Source: Micrococcaceae bacterium UBA6021
GTDB lineage: Bacteria; Actinomycetota; Actinomycetes; Actinomycetales; Micrococcaceae
DNA length: 20,173 nucleotides
NCBI GenBank assembly: GCA_002427975.1
Contig: DIZT01000340.1
Location: 1-20,173 of the forward strand
Reading direction: 5' to 3'
A program made the translations under genes and the position numbers. Below are positions 1-8,701 of this stretch, piece after piece (position 1 is the stretch's first letter; every line of letters starts with the position of its first letter). The notes under the pieces are model-generated. The model was not told where the DNA came from and did no database searches. It saw only the letters and a program-made list of their open reading frames with translations.

Positions 1-35
1 AGGGCAGGTGCCCAACAGTCGCCAAAGGCCAAGTG

Positions 36-52
36 GCAGACACAACGTCTGC
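36..52. promoter_or_regulatory. Short perfect inverted repeat upstream of the fasciclin gene
   Basis: GCAGAC (36-41) and GTCTGC (47-52) form a perfect 6-bp inverted repeat around a 5-nt spacer, ending 37 nt before the fasciclin start codon. No T-run follows, so it is not a classical terminator. It could be an operator or a small hairpin in the leader. The palindrome is seen directly; any function is inference, and repeats this short arise by chance in GC-rich DNA. Confidence 0.25.
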
Positions 53-89
53 GGCAGGCAAGAAATCGGCACAACCAAGGAGAACCGAA

Positions 90-761
90 ATGCAGTCATT
101 CAAGCGCACATCCTTCACCGTCGCAGGCGTTGCAGCTGCAGCCCTGCTGAGCCTTACCGCTTGTGGTGGAGCCGCATCAACCTCCCCGAGCTCCGCCGCA
201 CCGTCCGCTGCACCGTCGGCTTCGAAAATGGCTCCGTCGCCCTCCGCCAGTGCTGCCGCCATGGATCCGGCGGCCAACCTGGTTGGCGCAGGCTGCGCAG
301 GCTACGCCGAGAAGGTCCCCACCGGCGCCGGCTCAGTGGCCGGGATGGCCCTTGACCCGGTAGCCGTCGCGGCGTCCAACAACCCCATCCTGACCACCCT
401 GACGGCGGCCGTCTCCGGCAAGCTGAACCCCAAGGTTAACCTGGTGGACACCCTGAACGGCGGCGAGTTCACTGTCTTCGCGCCCGTGGACTCCGCCTTC
501 GCCAAGATCGACGCGGCCACCATTGAAACGCTGAAGACCGACGACGCCCTGCTGAGCAAGATCCTGACCTACCACGTGGTCCCCGGCCAGATCACCCCGG
601 ACAAGATCGCCGGCACACACGCCACGGTCCAGGGCGGTTCAGTCACGGTGACCGGCAGCAAGGATGCCCTCGTGGTTGACGGCGCCAGCGTCATCTGCGG
701 CGGTGTCAAGACCAAGAACGCCACCGTTTACCTGATCGACTCGGTGCTGATGCCCAAGTAG
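90..761 (+). CDS. Fasciclin-domain (FAS1) lipoprotein, MPT83/MPT70-like
   Basis: This is a 223-aa secreted lipoprotein. The N-terminus has K/R residues, a hydrophobic segment (about 10-22) and the lipobox LTAC with lipidated Cys25. A Ser/Ala/Pro-rich spacer follows to about residue 58. The rest is one FAS1 domain with the H1-type motif [11 protein letters not shown] (127-137), the YH motif YHVVPG (161-166) and the C-terminal motif [10 protein letters not shown] (213-222). The domain resembles mycobacterial MPT70/MPT83 closely along its length, including two cysteines (Cys69 and Cys203) at the positions of the MPB70 disulfide. FAS1 domains generally mediate adhesion or matrix contact; the partner here is unknown. 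The ATG at 90 is preferred because AAGGAG (77-82) lies 7 nt upstream; an in-frame upstream start at 33 would add residues before the signal peptide. A strong hairpin follows the stop, so the gene probably ends its own transcript. In mycobacteria such genes are SigK-controlled, but the region upstream is outside the window. Confidence 0.93.
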   Translation: MQSFKRTSFTVAGVAAAALLSLTACGGAASTSPSSAAPSAAPSASKMAPSPSASAAAMDPAANLVGAGCAGYAEKVPTGAGSVAGMALDPVAVAASNNPILTTLTAAVSGKLNPKVNLVDTLNGGEFTVFAPVDSAFAKIDAATIETLKTDDALLSKILTYHVVPGQITPDKIAGTHATVQGGSVTVTGSKDALVVDGASVICGGVKTKNATVYLIDSVLMPK

Positions 762-774
762 TCCTGCCTTCAAG

Positions 775-808
775 CCAGAGGCCCGTTCCGCGGGGAACGG
801 GCCTCTGG
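775..808 (+). terminator. Hairpin terminator after the fasciclin gene
   Basis: A perfect 15-bp stem (775-789 with 794-808, arms beginning CCAGAGGCCCG and ending CGGGCCTCTGG) closes a 4-nt loop, 14 nt after the fasciclin stop codon. No T-tract follows, as is common for actinobacterial terminators. The symmetry is exact; the terminator role is inferred from position. Confidence 0.75.
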
Positions 809-902
809 CGTGTGCCAGGGAGCAGTAGGGTGTGTCAACTAGACTGTGTCCTTGGCCCGCAGTCGGCGGCGCCGGCCAGAAGCAGCCAGAGGTGATAGAC
901 GA

Positions 903-2576
903 GTGCCCAGCAGTACTTCGCGGCGAACGGTCATCAAGACCGGCGCCGTTCTTATGGCGTTAAGCCTGACATCCTGTACCGGCGTCCCTGGTCCCTCGCC
1001 CTCGCCAACCTCACCCTCAGCGTCGCCCGCCGGCGCTGAGCCCACCGAAACGTTTACCTTCGGCACGGCGTCCCAGCCCCTGGGCCTGGACCCGGCGCTC
1101 TCGAGTGATGTGGAAAGCTACCGGATCACCCGGCAGATCCTCGAAGGCCTGGTGGGGGTGGACCAGACCACCGGCAAACCCACCCCGCTGCTGGCAACGG
1201 AATGGACCGAATCCGACGAAGGCCGCTCCTACACGTTCACGCTCCGCAGCGGTGTCGCCTTCCAGGACGGCACGCCCTTTAACGCCGACGCCGTGTGCGC
1301 CAACTTCAACCGCTGGTTCGCTTTCTCCCCGGAATTGCGCCGGCAGGCGCCCGGAAGCTCGTTCAAGAGCGTATTCAAGGCACATTCCGACGATGCTGCA
1401 CTCTCTATTTTCAAAAGCTGCACGGCACTGTCCGCTGACACTGTCCGGATCGACCTGACCCAGCGCTTCACCGCATTCCTCCAGGCGCTCACCCTGCCGG
1501 CTTTCGCCATGGCGTCCCCGGCAGCCCTCGCCGCGGGCACTGCGGATGTCCTTGATCAGCCCCGGGGCGGCAACACCGTCTCCCGCTTCGCCACCAACCC
1601 GGTAGGAACCGGACCGTTCAGCCTGGCCGCCTGGGACGAAGCCAGTGTCCGGCTCGTCAGCCACAAGAATTACTGGGGTGACCGCGGGCAGATCTCCACT
1701 ATCAATTTCGTCACGTATGACCACCCGCAGACGCGGCTGCAGGCCCTCCTGGACGGCAAGATCGACGGTTACGACGCCGTCACGGTGGGCAACTTCGATC
1801 AGCTGGTCAAGCGGGGGATGCAGATTGTCCAGCGTGATCCTTTTTCGGTGATGTATCTGGGCATCAACCAGGAAGTTCCGGTCCTCCAGAACCTGAAAGT
1901 CAGGCAAGCCATTGAGCTGGCCATCGACAAGGAAACACTGATCCGCAAGTTCTTCATCGACAACACGGCCAAGGCTTCACAGTTCGTCCCGCCCAAGATC
2001 AGCGGCTTCAATAACGACGCTCCCGCGCTGGGCCACGATCCGGTCAAAGCCAAGGCCTACCTCGCGGAGGCCGGTTACAACGGGGAAGAGCTCAGGTTCT
2101 ACTACCCGCTCAACGCCACCCGCCCCTATCTGCCCACGCCGGAGAAGATCTACGCCGAAATCAGCAGGCAGCTGACCGCCGTCGGGCTTAATATCAAGCC
2201 TGTCCCGGTGAACTGGTCCGACGGTTATCTCCAGAAAGTGCAGTCACCCGGGGACCATGGCCTCCACCTGCTCGGCTGGAACGGTGCCTATGCGGACGCT
2301 GATAACTTTGTGGGCCCGCTGTTCGGCGAAAAGAACGGCGAATTCGGATACCAGGACCCGCAGGTCTTTTCCAAGATCAACCGCGCCCGCGGCCTGCCGG
2401 CCGGCAAGGACCGCGACGAGCTGTATCACACCATCAACGCCCAGATCGCCGCCACGGTACCGGCCGTTCCCATCGCCTTCCCCATCTCGGCCCTTGCCCT
2501 CTCGGACCGTGTCAGCAGCTACCCGGCGTCTCCGGTGCTGAATGAAGTTTTCACGAAGGTGCAGCTAAAGCCTTGA
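903..2576 (+). CDS. ABC transporter substrate-binding lipoprotein (SBP_bac_5, peptide/nickel family)
   Basis: This 557-aa extracytoplasmic solute-binding protein is of the dipeptide/oligopeptide/nickel (family 5) type. Its N-terminus carries the Tat-like motif SRRTVIK (6-12), then a hydrophobic stretch and the lipobox LTSC with Cys25, so it is likely a Tat-exported lipoprotein. The mature domain opens with [16 protein letters not shown] and contains family-typical stretches such as [20 protein letters not shown]. The GTG at 903 is preferred over the in-frame GTG at 846 because AGAGGTGAT (888-896) lies just upstream and the Tat motif then sits at the true N-terminus. TANNNT hexamers at 826-831 (TAGGGT) and 840-845 (TAGACT) are possible -10 elements, but no good -35 is visible. 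No permease or ATPase genes lie next to it, so it is an orphan binding protein within this window. The ligand cannot be predicted from sequence alone. Confidence 0.9.
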   Translation: MPSSTSRRTVIKTGAVLMALSLTSCTGVPGPSPSPTSPSASPAGAEPTETFTFGTASQPLGLDPALSSDVESYRITRQILEGLVGVDQTTGKPTPLLATEWTESDEGRSYTFTLRSGVAFQDGTPFNADAVCANFNRWFAFSPELRRQAPGSSFKSVFKAHSDDAALSIFKSCTALSADTVRIDLTQRFTAFLQALTLPAFAMASPAALAAGTADVLDQPRGGNTVSRFATNPVGTGPFSLAAWDEASVRLVSHKNYWGDRGQISTINFVTYDHPQTRLQALLDGKIDGYDAVTVGNFDQLVKRGMQIVQRDPFSVMYLGINQEVPVLQNLKVRQAIELAIDKETLIRKFFIDNTAKASQFVPPKISGFNNDAPALGHDPVKAKAYLAEAGYNGEELRFYYPLNATRPYLPTPEKIYAEISRQLTAVGLNIKPVPVNWSDGYLQKVQSPGDHGLHLLGWNGAYADADNFVGPLFGEKNGEFGYQDPQVFSKINRARGLPAGKDRDELYHTINAQIAATVPAVPIAFPISALALSDRVSSYPASPVLNEVFTKVQLKP

Positions 2577-2655
2577 CTGTCCGGCCCAATTTCAGTATGC
2601 GGGCTGCGCGGGGATATTCTTTGACAGCCAGAGCCGCTGCTATCGGAGACTGATC

Positions 2656-4158
2656 GTGACCTTCATATCCAAGACCCATCATGCCGACGTCGTACTGATT
2701 GGCGGCGGCATCATGAGCGCCACCCTGGGTGCGTTCATCAAGCAGCTTGAACCGAACTGGACCATCTCCCTGTTCGAACGCCTGGACCAGCCGGGGCTGG
2801 AAAGCTCCGACCCGTGGAACAACGCCGGAACGGGCCATGCCGCCCTGTGCGAACTCAACTACTCCCCCGCAGCCAAAGACGGCTCGGTGGACCCCGCCAA
2901 GGCCCTGCTCATCAACGAACAGTTCCAGCTGTCGCGGCAGTTCTGGTCCCATCTCATCGACGAGTCGCTGATCGGCTCGCCGAAGGGCTTCATCAACACC
3001 GTCCCGCACATGAGTTTTGTGATCGGCGAGAACAACACCAAATTCCTCAAGACCCGCTATGAAGCGCTCAAGTCCCACACGCTGTTCAACAGCATGGAGC
3101 ACTCCGAGGACCACGCGCAGATCGCCAAGTGGGCGCCGCTGATCGTCAAGGGCCGAGACCCCAAGCAGCGCATCGCCGCCACGCGCGCAGCAGAAGGCAC
3201 CGACGTCGACTTCGGCGCGCTGACCCGTGAGCTGACCACCTACCTCGGGAACAACGGCGTCGAAATCAACTACGGCCATGACGTCACCGGGATCTCCAAG
3301 GCGGCCGACGGCGGCTGGGACCTTTCGATCAAACACCCGGCGTCCGGGGAACACGGCAAAATCCACGCAAAGTTTGTATTTGTCGGCGCCGGCGGCGGCG
3401 CGCTGCACCTCCTCCAGGCCTCCGGAATTCCGGAAAGCAAGGGCTACGGCGGCTTCCCCGTGTCCGGCCAGTTCTTCCGCTGCACCGACGAAAAACTCGC
3501 CGCCCAGCACAGCGCCAAGGTCTATGGCCAGGCTTCAGTGGGCGCGCCGCCCATGTCGGTCCCCCACCTGGACACCCGCTACGTGAACGGGAAGCGTTCA
3601 CTGCTGTTCGGCCCCTACGCCGGCTTCTCCACGAACTTCCTGAAAAACGGCTCGTACCTTGACCTGCCGCTGTCCATCCGTCCCAGCAACATCATTCCGA
3701 TGCTGGCTGTGGCCAAGGACAACATGGACCTCACGGCCTACCTCATCAAGGAGGTGGCCAAGCGCCACAGCGACAAGGTCGAGGCGCTGCGCGAGTACTA
3801 CCCCGAGGCCAAGGATGGCGACTGGGAACTGATCACTGCAGGCCAGCGTGTGCAGATCATCAAGAAAGACCCCAAGAAGGGCGGCGTGCTCCAGTTCGGT
3901 ACTGAAGTCATTGCCGGCCGCGACGGCTCCATCGGCGCGCTCCTGGGCGCGTCGCCGGGCGCCTCGACGGCGGTGCCCATCATGATTGAACTGCTGCAGA
4001 AGTCCTTCCCCAAGAACTTCAAGGGCTGGCAGGCCAAACTCAAGGACATGATGCCCGGTTACGGCGTGAAGCTCGATGAGAATCCGGAACTGGCTGCGGA
4101 ACTCGAAGCGGCAACCGCCAAGGCTCTCCAGCTGGAGAGCGTTTCCGCCAACCAATGA
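2656..4158 (+). CDS. mqo: Malate:quinone oxidoreductase
   Basis: This is an FAD-dependent peripheral membrane enzyme that oxidises malate to oxaloacetate and passes electrons to the quinone pool, linking the TCA cycle and respiratory chain. At 500 aa it matches the usual family length. The N-terminal FAD-binding glycine motif [10 protein letters not shown] (about residues 16-25) is characteristic of Mqo, as are the following segments containing [14 protein letters not shown] and, later, [11 protein letters not shown] and the C-terminal [11 protein letters not shown]. The start is GTG at 2656, with GGAG (2645-2648) 7 nt upstream. The gap to the preceding gene is 79 bp and to the RND exporter 87 bp, so it may be its own transcript or be partly co-transcribed. 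No odd residues or breaks were seen. Confidence 0.97.
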   Translation: MTFISKTHHADVVLIGGGIMSATLGAFIKQLEPNWTISLFERLDQPGLESSDPWNNAGTGHAALCELNYSPAAKDGSVDPAKALLINEQFQLSRQFWSHLIDESLIGSPKGFINTVPHMSFVIGENNTKFLKTRYEALKSHTLFNSMEHSEDHAQIAKWAPLIVKGRDPKQRIAATRAAEGTDVDFGALTRELTTYLGNNGVEINYGHDVTGISKAADGGWDLSIKHPASGEHGKIHAKFVFVGAGGGALHLLQASGIPESKGYGGFPVSGQFFRCTDEKLAAQHSAKVYGQASVGAPPMSVPHLDTRYVNGKRSLLFGPYAGFSTNFLKNGSYLDLPLSIRPSNIIPMLAVAKDNMDLTAYLIKEVAKRHSDKVEALREYYPEAKDGDWELITAGQRVQIIKKDPKKGGVLQFGTEVIAGRDGSIGALLGASPGASTAVPIMIELLQKSFPKNFKGWQAKLKDMMPGYGVKLDENPELAAELEAATAKALQLESVSANQ

Positions 4159-4190
4159 CCCCCGGCAGCCCGGCGGGCCAGCCGGTCCGG

Positions 4191-4206
4191 CGGGCGGTAA
4201 CGCCCG
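4191..4206 (+). terminator. Hairpin with GNRA-type tetraloop between mqo and the RND gene
   Basis: CGGGCG (4191-4196) pairs with CGCCCG (4201-4206) around the tetraloop GTAA, which fits the stable GNRA class in RNA. It lies between the mqo stop and the exporter start, with no T-run after it. It may be a weak terminator, a processing boundary or a chance hairpin. Only the symmetry is certain. Confidence 0.35.
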
Positions 4207-4245
4207 GTCCGCAGGAGTCCGTCAACCCCACAGGAGACACACGCG

Positions 4246-7200
4246 ATGTTCCGGCTGGCACAACTTTCTTTGGCAAACCGGGCGCTGATCGCACTGATCA
4301 CCGTCTTCGCGTCGGTGTTCGGCGTGATCACCATGTCATCGCTGAAACAGGAACTCATCCCCTCCATCGAGTTCCCGCAGATCACCGTCCTGTCCGCCAT
4401 GCCGGGGGCGTCGCCGGAGGTCGTGGACAAGCAGGTCAGCGCACCGCTGGAAACGGCCCTGAACGGTGTCGAGGGGCTGGAGTCCACCTCCTCGACGTCG
4501 CGCAACGGCGTCTCGCAGATTTCCTTGGTGTTCACTTACGGGACAAACCTTGACCGCGCCCGGAACCAGATCGACCGGGCCATCTCCAACGCCAAGCGTT
4601 CCCTGCCGGCGGACGTGCAGCCGCAGGCCATCGCGGGCAGCATCAGCGACTTCCCCATCGTGTTCCTGGCCGTGTCCTCGGACAAGCCCCTCAGCGAACT
4701 GAACGCGGACCTGGCGCGGCTTTCCGTCCCCCGGCTCCAGAAGATCGACGGCGTCCGCGGAGCCGATGTGACCGGCGGGGCGACCCAGCACATCGAGATC
4801 CTCCCGCGGCCTGACGCGATGGCGGCCAAGGGCGCAACCATCCAGTCCATCCGGAACGCCTTGAGTAACAACGGCGCGCTGGTCCCGGCCGGGACCATCG
4901 AGGAGCAGGGCAAGACGCTGTCCCTGCAGATCGGCAGTCCCGTGGATTCCCTGGACACCATCAGGGCGCTGCCCCTGGGCGGGGCAAAGGATGCCGCGAC
5001 GATCGGCACGGTGGCGGACGTCAACCTGCGGGACGACGAACGGACCTCCATCACCCGGACGAACGGCCAGGAAACGCTGGCGGTTTCCGTCACCAAGAAG
5101 CCCGAGGGCGACACCGTGGGAATCTCCCACGCCGTGAAGGACTCCTTGGCCGCACTGGAGACGGACCTTGGCTCCAACGCCAAATTCACGCCCGTGTTCG
5201 ACCAGGCCCCGTTCATCGAGAAATCCATCAAGGACCTCACCAGCGAGGGCCTGCTCGGGCTGGGCTTCGCTGTGGCCGTCATCCTTGTGTTCCTGATGTC
5301 CGCCCGCTCCACCCTTGTCACCGCGGTGTCCATCCCCCTCTCCCTGCTGATCACATTTATTGGTCTGTCCGCGACCGGCTATTCACTGAACATCCTGACC
5401 TTGGGCGCGCTCACCATCGCGATCGGCCGGGTGGTGGACGACTCGATTGTGGTGATCGAAAACATCAAACGCCACCTCAGCTACGGGGAAGCGAAAGTCG
5501 CGGCGATCCTCACCGCCATCCGGGAGGTGGCCGGCGCCATCACTGCCTCCACACTGACCACTGTGGCGGTCTTCCTGCCCATTGCCTTTGTGGGCGAACT
5601 CGCCGGCGAACTCTTCCGGCCGTTCGCCCTGACAGTCACCATGGCGCTGCTGGCATCCCTGCTGGTATCCCTCACCATTGTCCCGGTCCTGGCCTACTGG
5701 TTCCTCAAGAGCCCCGGCAGTGCCGGCGCCGGTTCGCCCGCTGCCCGCGAAGCTGCCGCCCGTGATGCTGCTGCTGCCCGGGCCCAGGCACTGGAGGCCG
5801 AACAGAAAAGCCGGCTTCAGCGGGCCTACCTTCCCGTTCTCAGCAAGACCCAGAAGCATCCGGTGTGGACTCTGGTCGCCGCCGTTCTGGTGCTCGGCGG
5901 GACGGCGGCAATGACGCCGCTTCTTGCCACCAACCTCCTGGGCGATTCCGGCCAGAACAGCATGACTGTCCGCCAGGTGATGCCGGCGGGGACCAGCCTG
6001 GCCGACACCAGCGCTGCCGCCATCAGGGTCGAGGAAGTCCTCCGCGGCATCGAGGGCGTCAGGAATGTCCAAGTCACGTCCGGTAACGCGCAGGCGGGTT
6101 TTGCAGCCCTGACGTCATCCGGCGCGGCCAACTCCACCTTCACCGTGGTGACGGATGAGAGGGCGAACCAGGCAAAACTCCAGGAGACCGTCCGTACCGA
6201 AGTGGGCACGGTGGCCGGCTCGGGGAAGATTACTGTCGGATCGCAGCAGGGCGGCTTCGGGACGTCCTCCACCGTGGACATCACCATTAAGGCGGCAACG
6301 TCGCAGGACCTCCGGACGGCCAGTGACGCCATGGTCCAGGCCATGACCGGCGTGCCGGAAACCAGCGAAGTAGCCACAAACCTCGCAGCAAACCAGCCGG
6401 TGGTCCAGGTCAAGGTTGACCGGGCCAAAACCGCCGCGGCCGGACTGAATGAGGAACAGGTGGCCGGTGTCCTGGCTGCCACGATCAGCCCCGTCCCCGC
6501 CGGTAAAGTCCGCATCGACACCAACGATTTCCCGGTACAGATCGGCAAGGGCACACGGTTCACCGGTATCGATGCCGTGCGCAGCATCCCCCTGCCCGCT
6601 GCCGGCGCACCCGTAACCCTGGGCAGCATCGCGTCCGTGGAACAGGTGGACGTGCCCGTCTCCATTACCGCCAGCAACGGCCAGCGGACCGCCAAAGTGT
6701 CAGTCACGCCGTCGGGCTCCAACCTTGGAGCAGTGAACGCGGAGGTGCAGAAGCGCCTCACAGACGTCAGCCTCCCTGCAGGAGTCACGGCCGAACTCGG
6801 CGGCGCCACCACCCAGCAGGCTGAGTCCTTCCGGCAGCTGGGCCTGGCGCTCCTCGCGGCGATCGCCATTGTCTACGTCATTATGGTGGCCGCGTTCAAG
6901 TCGCTGATCCAGCCGCTGATCCTGCTGGTCTCGGTTCCCTTTGCTGCCACCGGTGCCGTGGCCCTGCTGCTGGCTACCGGCGTTCCCCTGGGCCTTCCGT
7001 CGCTGATCGGCATGCTGATGCTCGTGGGAATCGTTGTCACCAATGCCATTGTGCTGATCGACCTCATCAACCAGTACCGCGCACCCCGGAACGGCCGCGC
7101 CGGGATGAGCGTGGCCGACGCCATCACCCACGGCGCGCGGCAGCGCCTCCGCCCCATCCTGATGACCGCGCTGGCCACTGTTTTTGCCCTGACACCCATG

Positions 7201-7479
7201 GCTCTTGGCCTGACCGGGGGCGGTGGCTTCATTTCCCAGCCGCTGGCCGTTGTGGTGATCGGCGGCCTGGTCTCGTCCACCGCGCTGACACTGGTGCTGG
7301 TTCCGGTGCTGTACCGGCTCGTGGAGGGACGCAGGGAAAAGAATGCCCTGCTCCGGGCCATTAAGGAGCGTCCTGAGTTTGCGGAAACGGACGACGTCGA
7401 CGCCGAGTTCCGGGACTGGACCACCGGTACGGTGCCCCGTGTCAGTGGCCGCCGCGCCGCCGCGGGCGACCCCGGGTAA
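4246..7479 (+). CDS. RND-family efflux transporter permease (HAE1/AcrB-like)
   Basis: This 1077-aa inner-membrane proton-driven exporter has the AcrB/SwrC fold. TM1 spans about 11-30 and is followed by a large extracytoplasmic porter domain. TM2-6 lie between about 335 and 485, TM7 at about 540-562, a second porter domain follows, and TM8-12 run from about 865 to 1024. The TM4 proton-relay motif GRVVDDSIVVIEN is present, with Asp398 and Asp399 matching the paired aspartates of AcrB. An Ala-rich charged linker (about 490-525) joins the halves and the C-terminus is short and charged. AGGAG (4232-4236) precedes the ATG by 9 nt. No membrane-fusion or outer-membrane partner gene is nearby, as expected for a Gram-positive standalone RND pump. 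Substrates are unknown; drugs, surfactants or lipids are possible by family. Confidence 0.93.
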   Translation: MFRLAQLSLANRALIALITVFASVFGVITMSSLKQELIPSIEFPQITVLSAMPGASPEVVDKQVSAPLETALNGVEGLESTSSTSRNGVSQISLVFTYGTNLDRARNQIDRAISNAKRSLPADVQPQAIAGSISDFPIVFLAVSSDKPLSELNADLARLSVPRLQKIDGVRGADVTGGATQHIEILPRPDAMAAKGATIQSIRNALSNNGALVPAGTIEEQGKTLSLQIGSPVDSLDTIRALPLGGAKDAATIGTVADVNLRDDERTSITRTNGQETLAVSVTKKPEGDTVGISHAVKDSLAALETDLGSNAKFTPVFDQAPFIEKSIKDLTSEGLLGLGFAVAVILVFLMSARSTLVTAVSIPLSLLITFIGLSATGYSLNILTLGALTIAIGRVVDDSIVVIENIKRHLSYGEAKVAAILTAIREVAGAITASTLTTVAVFLPIAFVGELAGELFRPFALTVTMALLASLLVSLTIVPVLAYWFLKSPGSAGAGSPAAREAAARDAAAARAQALEAEQKSRLQRAYLPVLSKTQKHPVWTLVAAVLVLGGTAAMTPLLATNLLGDSGQNSMTVRQVMPAGTSLADTSAAAIRVEEVLRGIEGVRNVQVTSGNAQAGFAALTSSGAANSTFTVVTDERANQAKLQETVRTEVGTVAGSGKITVGSQQGGFGTSSTVDITIKAATSQDLRTASDAMVQAMTGVPETSEVATNLAANQPVVQVKVDRAKTAAAGLNEEQVAGVLAATISPVPAGKVRIDTNDFPVQIGKGTRFTGIDAVRSIPLPAAGAPVTLGSIASVEQVDVPVSITASNGQRTAKVSVTPSGSNLGAVNAEVQKRLTDVSLPAGVTAELGGATTQQAESFRQLGLALLAAIAIVYVIMVAAFKSLIQPLILLVSVPFAATGAVALLLATGVPLGLPSLIGMLMLVGIVVTNAIVLIDLINQYRAPRNGRAGMSVADAITHGARQRLRPILMTALATVFALTPMALGLTGGGGFISQPLAVVVIGGLVSSTALTLVLVPVLYRLVEGRREKNALLRAIKERPEFAETDDVDAEFRDWTTGTVPRVSGRRAAAGDPG

Positions 7480-7508
7480 CGTCTGGAATATTCTCGCCGG
7501 GGATGCGT

Positions 7509-7549
7509 TATACCCATCGATACATGCAAACGCATGAAAATCGGGTATA
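7509..7549. promoter_or_regulatory. Nested dyad over a putative promoter, candidate MarR operator
   Basis: Two dyads share almost the same centre (about 7529). The inner is the perfect inverted repeat CATGC-AAAC-GCATG (7523-7536). The outer arms are TATACCC (7509-7515) and GGGTATA (7543-7549). The right outer arm overlaps a good -10 hexamer TATAGT (7546-7551), which would start transcription near 7558, about 34 nt before the monooxygenase ATG. A repressor here would occlude the promoter, and the second gene of the unit encodes a MarR protein. The symmetry is directly visible; the operator role and the regulator are inferred. Confidence 0.55.
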
Positions 7550-7591
7550 GTGGAAGCAAGCCCAGAGAAGTCCAGGAACGGAAGGCACACC

Positions 7592-8701
7592 ATGCAGATC
7601 GGCGTATTCAGCGTCAGCGACATCACCACTGACCCCACCACCGGCCGGACGCCCACGGAGAACGAGCGCATCAAGGCGGCCGTGGCGATCGCCAAAAAGG
7701 TCGAGGAAATCGGCATGGATGTGTACGCCATAGGCGAGCACCACAACCGCCCGTTCTTCTCCTCCTCGCCCACCACCACCCTCGCGTACATCGCAGCCCA
7801 GACCGAGCGGATCACCCTCTCCACGGCCACCACGCTGATCACCACCAACGATCCGGTCAAGATCGCCGAAGACTTCGCCATGCTGCAGCATCTGGCCGAC
7901 GGCCGCGTGGATCTGGTCCTGGGCCGGGGGAACACGGCTCCGGTGTACCCCTGGTTCGGCAAGAACATCCAGGACGGCGTGGAACTGGCCATCGAGAACT
8001 ACAGCCTGCTGCGGCGGCTGTGGGACGAGGACACAGTGAACTGGTCCGGCAAGTTCCGCACCCCGTTGCAGAACTTCACCTCCACCCCGCGCCCGCTCGA
8101 CGGCGTCGCCCCGTTCGTCTGGCACGGCTCCATCCGGACGCCGCAGATCGCCGAAGTGGCCGCCTACTACGGCGACGGCTTCTTCGCGAACAACATCTTC
8201 TGGCCCAAGGAGCACTACCAGCAGCTGATTAGCCTCTACCGTGAGCGTTACGAGCACTACGGCCACGGCAAGGCGGACCAGGCCATTGTGGGCCTCGGTG
8301 GCCAGTTCTTCATGCGGAAGAACTCCCAGGACGCGGTCAAGGAATTCCGGCCCTACTTCGACAACGCCCCGGTCTACGGCCACGGACCGTCGATGGAAGA
8401 CTTCACCTCGCAGACGCCCCTCACCGTGGGCAGCCCGCAGGAAGTCATCGAAAAGACCCTGACGTTCCGCGAATACTTCGGCGACTACCAGCGCCAGCTG
8501 TTCCTGATCGACCACGCCGGCCTGCCCCTGAAGACCGTCCTGGAGCAGCTTGACCTGTTCGGCGAGGAAGTCCTCCCGGTGCTCCGCAAGGAATACGCTG
8601 CCCTCAAGCCGGCCCACGTGCCGGATCCACCCACCCACGCCGGCCGCGTCGCCGCCCTCATGGCAGCGCAGGCGTCGGAAACGACCCCTTCGGAGGCGTG
8701 A
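7592..8701 (+). CDS. FMN-dependent luciferase-like monooxygenase, CE1758-type family
   Basis: This 369-aa LLM-class flavin-dependent oxidoreductase is predicted to be cytosolic with a TIM-barrel fold, using reduced FMN and oxygen. The N-terminus MQIGVFSVSDITTDPTTGR and the stretches IGEHHNRPFF, TATTLITTNDPVKIAEDFAM, HLADGRVDLVLGRGNT and FVWHGSIRTPQIAEVAAYYG match what I know of the actinobacterial CE1758 family of luciferase-like monooxygenases. The substrate is unknown. The ATG at 7592 is chosen because GGAAGG (7580-7584 region) precedes it and alignment-like similarity begins there; the in-frame GTG at 7550 falls on the putative -10 box. The gene overlaps the MarR start by one base, so the two are translationally coupled. 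Family members are often found beside an FMN reductase; none is adjacent here, so reduced flavin must come from elsewhere. Confidence 0.92.
   Translation: MQIGVFSVSDITTDPTTGRTPTENERIKAAVAIAKKVEEIGMDVYAIGEHHNRPFFSSSPTTTLAYIAAQTERITLSTATTLITTNDPVKIAEDFAMLQHLADGRVDLVLGRGNTAPVYPWFGKNIQDGVELAIENYSLLRRLWDEDTVNWSGKFRTPLQNFTSTPRPLDGVAPFVWHGSIRTPQIAEVAAYYGDGFFANNIFWPKEHYQQLISLYRERYEHYGHGKADQAIVGLGGQFFMRKNSQDAVKEFRPYFDNAPVYGHGPSMEDFTSQTPLTVGSPQEVIEKTLTFREYFGDYQRQLFLIDHAGLPLKTVLEQLDLFGEEVLPVLRKEYAALKPAHVPDPPTHAGRVAALMAAQASETTPSEA

Noticed and set aside
846..902. Upstream GTG start for the substrate-binding protein
   Set aside because: It adds 19 mostly Arg/Ala residues before the Tat-like motif and lacks a good ribosome site; GTG 903 has AGAGGTGAT just upstream.
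2621..2626. Perfect TTGACA hexamer before mqo as a promoter
   Set aside because: No -10-like hexamer lies 16-18 nt downstream, where the sequence is instead the mqo ribosome site.
4155..4553. Plus-strand frame overlapping the start of the RND exporter
   Set aside because: It lies in another frame over a clear exporter N-terminus, with no motif of its own and no ribosome site.
7550..7591. Upstream GTG start for the luciferase-like monooxygenase
   Set aside because: It overlaps the putative -10 element TATAGT; the ATG at 7592 has a ribosome site and matches the family N-terminus.
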